6,523 bases of DNA. It comes from Candidatus Acidiferrum typicum. GTDB taxonomy: Bacteria; Acidobacteriota; Terriglobia; Acidiferrales; UBA7541. Made by a program: the position numbers and the translations under genes. The first letter of the stretch is position 1. Each line of letters starts with the position of its first letter. The notes under the pieces were generated by a model that saw nothing but the letters and a program-made list of their open reading frames with translations, made no database searches and was not told the origin of the DNA. The DNA lies in contig JAOAPW010000063.1 in the NCBI GenBank assembly GCA_025463105.1, positions 1 to 6,523 on the forward strand, written 5' to 3'. This document shows, in pieces, positions 1-5,321 of the stretch.

Positions 1-381
1 ATTTTTTGCCACATTTTCATTTGCTGCACATTTGCTGAACTACGGTCCTCTTACGTAAGGACTCCCGCCAAACTTGTATTACGCAGGAAGGTCTCCAGCT
101 CTTTCAGAGCGAGGGTGACACTTCGAGCACAGACGACGGCCGGCAAGCGAATGGTCTGCGAATTTTAGATGTGAGTGAGGTCGACCTGATGCGGTCCAGA
201 CAAACGCCCGGGCCAGCGCCCCACACCAGACTAAATTTTACCTCATTTTCAATTGAAGCAAAGCTATTTGCTGGCGAGTGCGAACGCTTAAGACAACTGC
301 GGAATTGCGAAAGTGGGCAGGTGTACAATGTCGTCTCCTTGGAATTCCACGTGAAGAAATCCAGGGCCAAAGAGGACAACC
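1..381. other. Non-coding leader/intergenic region before the amidase gene
   Basis: I see no convincing gene here. The first ~60 bases are AT-rich and look intergenic. One forward frame is open from the left edge to a stop near 166-168, but its translation is rich in Arg, Ser and Cys and resembles no family, so I do not call it the tail of an upstream gene. The region contains a 9-bp direct repeat (CATTTGCTG at 18-26 and 29-37) and short palindromes (CTTACGTAAG at 50-59, AGGTCGACCT at 178-187). TACAAT at 324-329 could be a -10 element, but no good -35 lies at the right distance, so no promoter is called. Confidence 0.55.
18..37. repeat. Short direct repeat CATTTGCTG, 11-bp period
   Basis: CATTTGCTG occurs at 18-26 and again at 29-37, an 11-base period, which puts both copies on about the same face of the helix. 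Such spacing is compatible with a tandem regulator site, but the repeat is short, lies in low-complexity T-rich sequence about 345 bases before the next start codon, and may be chance. Confidence 0.25.
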
Positions 382-1404
382 ATGAATCGGTACGCGATTG
401 TGATCTTCGCGAGCGTGCTCGGTCTGGGCATGCGTGCAGATGCTCAGACGGGCGGCAAAGTACACGAACTGAAGTCGTCGCCTACTACCGTGCATCGCGG
501 CTTTTATGACGCGACGCTGAAACCAGTTCTGACGATTGATTCCGGCGATAGAGTGAAGGTGTGGACCACTACCGGGAATCCACGATATTTTGAAAACCTG
601 GGAGTGCCAAAAGACAAGATTCCGGCCGAGCTCTACGCTGCTTTTGAAGGTGTGCAGGATAGCGAGCGCGGCGATCACACGCTGATCGGGCCCATGTACG
701 TAAACGGCGCGGAACCTGGCGACACGCTGGAAATCAGGATCCTGGCGGTAGATGTCTGGCTCCCCATCGCGGCGCAAAGTTTTCGCCCGCATCGCGGCGT
801 GCTGCCCGACGAGTTTCCTTATGCGAAAGACCGCGTCCTCTGGATCGACCTGAACAAAAAGACCGTTGAATACGCGCCTGGCGTGGTCGTCCCAGTGAAG
901 CCGTTCTGGGGTGACATCGGAGTGGCGCCTCCGCCTCAGATGGGGCGGGTGATCAGCGGACCGCCGAACATCAATGGCGGCAACATGGATAACCACGATC
1001 TCGGTCAAGGAAGCACGTTGTACCTGCCCGTCCATGTTCCCGGAGCCTTGCTGTCATTGAGTGACGGACATGCGGTGCAAGGCGATGGCGAAGTCTGCCT
1101 CGCCGCGGTTGAAACTTCTCTGAAAGGCGAAATACAAGTCATTGTCCACAAGGGCAAGCGCATCGGCTGGCCCAGAGCGGAAACGCCGACGCACTACATG
1201 ACGATGGGCTTCGATGAAGATCTCAATCAAGCCGCCAAAATCGCAACACGCGAGATGCTCAATTTCATTGTCGAAACGAAAGGCCTTTCGCGCGAAGATG
1301 CCTACATGTTACTCAGCGCCACCATGGACTTGGTCGTGACCCAGGCCGTCGACGGCGTCAAAGGGATCCACGCGCTGGTCCCGAAATCAATTTTCCAGAA
1401 GTAG
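382..1404 (+). CDS. Exported acetamidase/formamidase-family protein
   Basis: This 340-residue protein belongs to the FmdA/AmdA acetamidase/formamidase family, whose characterised members hydrolyse short amides (formamide, acetamide) to the acid and ammonia. Family signatures are visible: HTLIGPMYVNGAEPGDTLEI around residues 99-118, FWGDIGVAP at 175-183, GGNMDNHDL at 199-207 and the hallmark SDGHAVQGDGEVCLAAVE at 227-244, which carries the conserved Asp, His and Glu positions of the likely metal/active-site region. The length fits the short bacterial branch, plus an N-terminal extension. Residues 1-21 (basic start, hydrophobic YAIVIFASVLGLGM, then ADA before Gln22) look like a Sec signal peptide, so the enzyme is predicted to act in the periplasm, unlike the classical cytoplasmic amidases. 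The ATG is supported by AGAGGA at 371-376, five bases upstream. The substrate cannot be read from sequence. Neighbours suggest no pathway and it seems monocistronic. Confidence 0.9.
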   Translation: MNRYAIVIFASVLGLGMRADAQTGGKVHELKSSPTTVHRGFYDATLKPVLTIDSGDRVKVWTTTGNPRYFENLGVPKDKIPAELYAAFEGVQDSERGDHTLIGPMYVNGAEPGDTLEIRILAVDVWLPIAAQSFRPHRGVLPDEFPYAKDRVLWIDLNKKTVEYAPGVVVPVKPFWGDIGVAPPPQMGRVISGPPNINGGNMDNHDLGQGSTLYLPVHVPGALLSLSDGHAVQGDGEVCLAAVETSLKGEIQVIVHKGKRIGWPRAETPTHYMTMGFDEDLNQAAKIATREMLNFIVETKGLSREDAYMLLSATMDLVVTQAVDGVKGIHALVPKSIFQK

Positions 1405-1419
1405 GAACAGAAGTAGGAA
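1396..1419 (+). repeat. Perfect 12-bp tandem duplication across the amidase stop codon
   Basis: CAGAAGTAGGAA at 1396-1407 is repeated exactly at 1408-1419. Because the unit is 12 bases, the second copy places another TAG (1414-1416) in frame with the amidase stop at 1402-1404. It looks like a recent slippage-type duplication; read-through of the first stop would add only three residues (Glu-Gln-Lys). Confidence 0.85.
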
Positions 1420-1435
1420 GGGGTGGCCGGCCGCC

Positions 1436-1460
1436 CGTTGTCCAATCGGATTGGACAACG
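1436..1460. promoter_or_regulatory. Perfect 25-bp palindrome (12-bp arms, 1-bp centre), operator or hairpin
   Basis: CGTTGTCCAATC at 1436-1447 is followed by a single G (1448) and its exact reverse complement GATTGGACAACG at 1449-1460. It starts 31 bases after the amidase stop and ends about 163 bases before the -35 element of the next gene. As RNA it would fold into a strong hairpin of about ten pairs with a five-base loop, but there is no T-run on either side, so it is not a standard intrinsic terminator. The strict dyad symmetry also suits a dimeric repressor site, for example of GntR, TetR or MarR type; I cannot assign a family. The distance to the downstream promoter is large for simple repression, which leaves a 3'-end stabilising or factor-assisted terminator hairpin equally possible. 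Confidence 0.55.
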
Positions 1461-1623
1461 CTTCGCGAGTAGCCTCCCGAGTCAGCGGCCAAAATCTTCT
1501 TATGGCGGGAGTCATCACGTTCGCAGGCAACCCGGCGCGCCCAGCGTAGTTCTTACTGTGCATCGGTGTGCAGGGAGTCCTCCGTACGTTGGAAGAACAG
1601 CATGGAAACCAAGTATTCATTGA

Positions 1624-1653
1624 TTGACGCGTGCATTCTGACAGGGATAGAAT
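1624..1653 (+). promoter_or_regulatory. Sigma70-like promoter of the GWxTD/barrel operon
   Basis: TTGACG (1624-1629, five of six matches to TTGACA) and TAGAAT (1648-1653, five of six matches to TATAAT) are separated by 18 bases. Transcription would start near 1660, giving a leader of about 18 bases that still includes the AGGGGCGAGG ribosome-binding stretch at 1668-1677. Position, spacing and box quality all agree, making this the best promoter in the window. Confidence 0.65.
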
Positions 1654-1677
1654 CAAGCTTCCGAATCAGGGGCGAGG

Positions 1678-3411
1678 ATGCTTATGAACCGCTATAGCCG
1701 CTTTTCATTGTTCTTTTTGCTGAGCGGAGCTTTGCTCCTGCCATTGGGTCTGTATGGTCAGGAAAAAAATAATCAAGCCGCTCCCGCCGACCAGCAGCAG
1801 GATACCGGTAAGAAAAAAGATAAAGGCCCCGACAAAGCCAAGAACCTGAAGAAACTTCAGAAAGAACTCGATACCCCCTACAAGAAGTGGCTCCAGGAAG
1901 AAGTCCCCTACATCATCAGCGATGAAGAGCGCGCCGCGTTCCTGCAATTGCAGACAAACGAAGAGCGCGAGCAATTTATCGAGGCTTTCTGGCAGCGCCG
2001 CGACCCCACTCCGGACACGGTTGAGAACGAATTTAAAGAAGAGCACTATCGGCGCATTGCTTACGCCAACGAGCGGTTCGCCTCCGGCATTCCCGGCTGG
2101 CGCACCGATCGCGGGCGCATCTACATCATCTGGGGAAAGCCGGATGAGATCGAATCTCACCCGACCGGCGGCAATTACAACCGTCCCGATAATGAAGGCG
2201 GCGGGCAGACCGAAACGTATGCGTTCGAACAGTGGCGCTACCGCTACATGGAAGGGATTGGAAGCAACATCATCATCGAATTCGTGGACCCCTCCGGCAC
2301 CAGCGAATATCACATGACCATGGATCCGGGCGAAAAAGACGCGCTCGCAAAGATCCCCGGGGCCGGTTTGAGCATGATGGAACAGATGGGCATGTCCTCC
2401 AAGACACAACGCTTCAACCGCACCGACGGTTCGACCGCGCCAAGGTCGATGAGCGGCGGCGGGCTCGAAAGCGATAACGAATTCACCCGTCTCGAGCAAT
2501 TTGCAAAGGTGCAACAGGCGCCGCCCGTAAAGTTCAAGGATCTCGAGGAAGTCGTCAGTTCGCGCATCGTCCGCAATCAGATCACCTTCGACTATCGCAC
2601 CGACTTCATGAGGATCACGAGCGACACAATTCTCGTGCCCATCACGGTTCAAATCCAGAACAAGCAAATGACGTTCCGCAACCGTGACGGCGTCCATTCC
2701 GCATCCCTGAATCTTTTCGCGCGAATCAGCACCATGACCGGCCGCATTGTGCAGACATTTGAGGACGTTATTCAGCGCGATTTCCCCGATTCGCTTCTTG
2801 AGCCATCTCTCAAAGGTTTTTCGATTTATCAGAAGGCCGTGCCCTTGCGTCCAGGCTTGTATAAAATCGACGTGGTCATCAAAGACGTGAACAGCGGGAA
2901 CGTAGGTGTGCTGAATACGCGCCTGGCGGTATCGGCGATGCCGGATGAAAAATTCGATGCCAGTTCGCTGATACTGGCCGACCAGATCGAGCCAGTTTCC
3001 TCCAAAGATGTGGGCGTTGGACAGTTCGTCCTGGGCTCGACGAAGGTCCGCCCCAAGCTCGATGCCGAATTCCACAGCGACCAGCCGATGGGCATCTATC
3101 TGCAATTCTACAATCTTAAAGTGGATGATAAGACGCACAAGAACGACCTGTCCTTGGACGTCAAGGTGAGTCAGGGCCAGCAAACGGTCTCCCATGATGT
3201 CAAAACAGGTGAGGACCTTAAGCAAAACGGCGAGCAGGTAACCTACGAGAACGTGATCGAGCCCAAGGCTCTGGCGCCGGGCAAGTACAAACTCGAAATC
3301 CAAGCGACTGATCTCTTGACCAAGCAGACGGTTTCCCGTTCGGCGGATTTTACCGTAACACCTCCGGCCGTAATGAATAAGGCCGCGGCGAACACCACCA
3401 CTGGGAGGTAA
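1678..3411 (+). CDS. Secreted GWxTD-domain protein
   Basis: A 577-residue protein of the GWxTD-domain family, found often in Acidobacteriota and related phyla and, to my knowledge, without an assigned function. The signature GWRTD is at residues 140-144, followed at once by RGRIYIIWGKPDEIE (145-159), the conserved strand and turn of the domain; upstream lies the family's helical region with EEREQFIEAFWQRRDPTP (95-112). Residues 1-27 form a Sec signal peptide (RYSRF, then a Leu/Phe-rich core, cleavage likely after LYG). Residues 28-62 are a Lys/Gln/Asp-rich low-complexity linker. The remainder (about 280-560) is beta-rich, with PLRPGLYKIDVVIKD and APGKYKLEIQATD, stretches that look like Ig-type sandwich domains. 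No lipobox Cys is present. ATG 1678 and ATG 1684 are both possible starts behind AGGGGCGAGG (1668-1677); the mature protein is the same. It has its own promoter upstream and is probably co-transcribed with the barrel-like gene nine bases downstream. Confidence 0.85.
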   Translation: MLMNRYSRFSLFFLLSGALLLPLGLYGQEKNNQAAPADQQQDTGKKKDKGPDKAKNLKKLQKELDTPYKKWLQEEVPYIISDEERAAFLQLQTNEEREQFIEAFWQRRDPTPDTVENEFKEEHYRRIAYANERFASGIPGWRTDRGRIYIIWGKPDEIESHPTGGNYNRPDNEGGGQTETYAFEQWRYRYMEGIGSNIIIEFVDPSGTSEYHMTMDPGEKDALAKIPGAGLSMMEQMGMSSKTQRFNRTDGSTAPRSMSGGGLESDNEFTRLEQFAKVQQAPPVKFKDLEEVVSSRIVRNQITFDYRTDFMRITSDTILVPITVQIQNKQMTFRNRDGVHSASLNLFARISTMTGRIVQTFEDVIQRDFPDSLLEPSLKGFSIYQKAVPLRPGLYKIDVVIKDVNSGNVGVLNTRLAVSAMPDEKFDASSLILADQIEPVSSKDVGVGQFVLGSTKVRPKLDAEFHSDQPMGIYLQFYNLKVDDKTHKNDLSLDVKVSQGQQTVSHDVKTGEDLKQNGEQVTYENVIEPKALAPGKYKLEIQATDLLTKQTVSRSADFTVTPPAVMNKAAANTTTGR

Positions 3412-3420
3412 CCAGTCCCC

Positions 3421-5139
3421 ATGAAGCTGGCTGGCAAGACCCTGGTTTGGGTCGTGGTCATCGTTCTGGTTCTGGCTGCCTCGACAGCGGCCAAGCCAGG
3501 TTTTGGCACGATATCCGGCATCGTTCTGGATCCCTCGGGAACTCCCCAGATGGGCGCCACGGTATGGCTCCTCTCGGAAGACGCCGGAGGTCAACCCGTA
3601 TCGCAACTGCTCTCCAACCAACACGGCGCTTTTTTCACGGACCGCCTGAAACCTGGAAAATACTCACTACGAGTGTCGTTGCCGGGATTCCTGCCTGCGA
3701 TGGAGCAGCATGTGAGTGTGCTAGCCAACCTCACTACGCTGTTGCGCGTGCAAGTGGATTCTCTTTTCTCCTCACTCGACACACTGCGCCGTCAATCGGA
3801 TGCGCCTGCCGAGCCCGACGACTGGAAGTGGGTACTGCGGTCGTCTGCAGCCACGCGCACGATTTTGCAATGGCGTGAGGGCGACATCGAGGCCGCAAAC
3901 ACGGTTCCTGTAGCAGATTTCCCAAGAGCCCAGCGTGCACGGGGGTTGGTGCAGGTAACCAACGGCGCGCTGCAGCAGGGATCATCGTCGAATCTCTCCG
4001 ATTCTCCCGCGACTGCTGTTTCCTACGACCAGGGACTTGGCGCTATTGGCCGTCTCCTGCTTGCGGGCCAAATGAGCTATGAGCGTGGCGCCTCTGGTGC
4101 CTTTGCAACTGTTTGGTTGCCTTCCGGGGTATTCGGGCAAGGTCCGGAGACCACATTCGTCATGCGTCAGTCAACGGTTGGCATACGTGACTTGGCGTTT
4201 CAGGAGATGCGTTTCGATCATTCGGAACGGATCGCCCTTGGCGACCGGCTGGCACTGCGCGCCGGCGCTGAACTCCTCCATGTTGGCATAACCGCTCATG
4301 CTTCCGCTCTGCGACCGCACGCGCAACTGGATGCCGATCTCGCACCAGGGTGGACCGCTTCGTTCCTCGTGGCCTCGAGCACGGCCGATGATGTCCGCGC
4401 AGCCCATAGCGACGCATTGCAGTCGGCACTTACGGAGCTGGATAGCCTCCCCACGGTGCTCTTTCGCGATGGCCGACCCGTTTTCGAAGGGCGTTGGCAT
4501 GAAGAGACATCTATTAAACACAAACTAGGGGAGCGCGCGAGTATCGAAACGGCTGCATTTCATGATGCTGCGCGGCACCAGGCGATTTTCGGGTCCGGAC
4601 CCGCATCGAGCCCCGATTTCCTGCAGGACACTTTTTCGAACACTTTCCTTTATGACGGCGGCGCGCTAAATTCCTGGGGGGCTCGCGCGGCGTACAGCCA
4701 GAAGCTTTCGTCCAACCTGGAACTTGCAGCGCTCTATTCGTGGGCCGGTGCGCTCACTCCGCAAGGAAATTTGAATACTACGGCCGCCGATCTCCGCGAT
4801 AGTTTCGCGACGCGCAAACACCATAGCGTGGGCACGCGAGTTTCCGGAAAACTGCCTCGCACCGGCACCCAATTTGCCGCCAGTTACATGTGGGTATCCG
4901 GCGCGACGCTTTCCCGTCTGGACGCGTTCGGCGAGGCAGCGTATCAGCTTGATCCGAACTTGCACGTTTCGCTGCGTCAACCACTTCCAAGCTTTGGACC
5001 GGCAGGCCACTGGGAAGTGCTGGCCGATTTCGGCAACCTTCTGGCTCAGGGGTATATGCCGGTGAATGGGCAGGATTCGCGGATCATGCTGGTACCTGTG
5101 TTGAGATCGTTTCGGGGTGGAGTAAGCTTTCAGTTTTAA
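3421..5139 (+). CDS. Exported carboxypeptidase-regulatory-like domain protein, probable outer-membrane barrel
   Basis: A 572-residue protein. Residues 1-24 are a clear signal peptide (Lys start, VWVVVIVLVLAA core, cleavage near TAA). Residues about 29-112 form a carboxypeptidase-regulatory-like beta-sandwich: GTISGIVLDPSGTPQMGATV (29-48) and LKPGKYSLRVSLPGF (76-90), the fold that often heads TonB-dependent receptors in Bacteroidota and Acidobacteriota. DDWKWVLRSSAATR (133-146) is a conserved-looking linker motif. From about 175 the chain has alternating polar/hydrophobic strands with short turns and ends in GGVSFQF; a terminal Phe is the usual signal for barrel assembly. I do not see a TonB plug domain, so transport by the TonB mechanism is doubtful; a structural or secretion-related barrel is an alternative. 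The start is nine bases after the GWxTD stop; GGGAGGT at 3403-3409, inside the end of that gene, is the ribosome-binding site with a longish 11-base spacing. No room exists for a separate promoter between the genes, so an operon is likely. Confidence 0.7.
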   Translation: MKLAGKTLVWVVVIVLVLAASTAAKPGFGTISGIVLDPSGTPQMGATVWLLSEDAGGQPVSQLLSNQHGAFFTDRLKPGKYSLRVSLPGFLPAMEQHVSVLANLTTLLRVQVDSLFSSLDTLRRQSDAPAEPDDWKWVLRSSAATRTILQWREGDIEAANTVPVADFPRAQRARGLVQVTNGALQQGSSSNLSDSPATAVSYDQGLGAIGRLLLAGQMSYERGASGAFATVWLPSGVFGQGPETTFVMRQSTVGIRDLAFQEMRFDHSERIALGDRLALRAGAELLHVGITAHASALRPHAQLDADLAPGWTASFLVASSTADDVRAAHSDALQSALTELDSLPTVLFRDGRPVFEGRWHEETSIKHKLGERASIETAAFHDAARHQAIFGSGPASSPDFLQDTFSNTFLYDGGALNSWGARAAYSQKLSSNLELAALYSWAGALTPQGNLNTTAADLRDSFATRKHHSVGTRVSGKLPRTGTQFAASYMWVSGATLSRLDAFGEAAYQLDPNLHVSLRQPLPSFGPAGHWEVLADFGNLLAQGYMPVNGQDSRIMLVPVLRSFRGGVSFQF

Positions 5140-5167
5140 GGCTTGAAACAAGATACTGAAATCAGGA

Positions 5168-5210
5168 CAATGCCTTCCATAAACGGAAGATCATTGCCTT
5201 TCTCTATCCC
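5168..5210 (+). terminator. Weak terminator-like hairpin after the GWxTD/barrel operon
   Basis: CAATG (5168-5172) pairs with CATTG (5192-5196) and CTTCC (5174-5178) pairs with GGAAG (5185-5189), giving a ten-pair stem broken by a 1x2 internal loop, with loop ATAAAC. A pyrimidine-rich stretch (5197-5210) follows, not a pure T-run. It begins 29 bases after the stop codon of the barrel-like gene, where a terminator is expected, but the stem is weak. Confidence 0.35.
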
Positions 5211-5267
5211 TTCCCGAAATACTCTCTTATGTTTCAATGGGTTATGGCTAAAGAAAACTTATATATT

Positions 5268-5296
5268 TTGGAAGTATATTTGCTTTAGGATATCAT
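5268..5296 (+). promoter_or_regulatory. Candidate promoter of the PDZ sensor gene
   Basis: TTGGAA (5268-5273, four of six consensus matches) and TATCAT (5291-5296, five of six) are separated by 17 bases. Transcription would begin near 5303, about 20 bases before the GTG start, similar to the short leader of the GWxTD promoter. Other TATATT boxes at 5262-5267 and 5275-5280 in the same AT-rich stretch could act instead. Confidence 0.45.
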
Positions 5297-5321
5297 TACA
5301 GAAGTGTAGGCGGGGAATCTT

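Larger units (their letters stand above)
5140..5321 (+). other. AT-rich intergenic spacer before the PDZ sensor gene
   Basis: This 182-base gap has no supported gene. By hand count 5211-5300 contains about 29% G+C, far below the flanking coding DNA. It holds a weak hairpin near its left end and a candidate promoter near its right end. A 60-codon open frame from TTG 5143 to 5325 is not convincing: it has no ribosome-binding site, its composition (Phe, Ile, Arg, Lys) simply follows the AT-rich sequence, and it overlaps the start of the next gene. Confidence 0.6.

Noticed and set aside
104..379. 91-codon minus-strand frame in the leader region
   Set aside because: It does not overlap a gene, but its translation is Ser/Arg/Cys-rich with no motif, and I see no promoter or ribosome-binding site for it.
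171..509. 112-codon forward frame overlapping the amidase start
   Set aside because: It overlaps the amidase in another frame, has low-likelihood composition, and no ribosome-binding site or family match.
238..1035. 265-codon minus-strand frame over the amidase
   Set aside because: The forward strand carries clear acetamidase motifs; the reverse translation is Arg/His-rich with no family features and no ribosome-binding site.
1425..1432. GGCCGGCC palindrome next to the 25-bp inverted repeat
   Set aside because: An 8-bp GC palindrome is common by chance in GC-rich DNA and does not extend.
1705..3624. 639-codon open frame on the minus strand, covering nearly all of the GWxTD gene
   Set aside because: It lies opposite a recognised gene with signal peptide and GWxTD motif. 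Its translation is rich in Arg, Gly and His, has no recognisable motif, and its length follows from the codon use of the forward gene.
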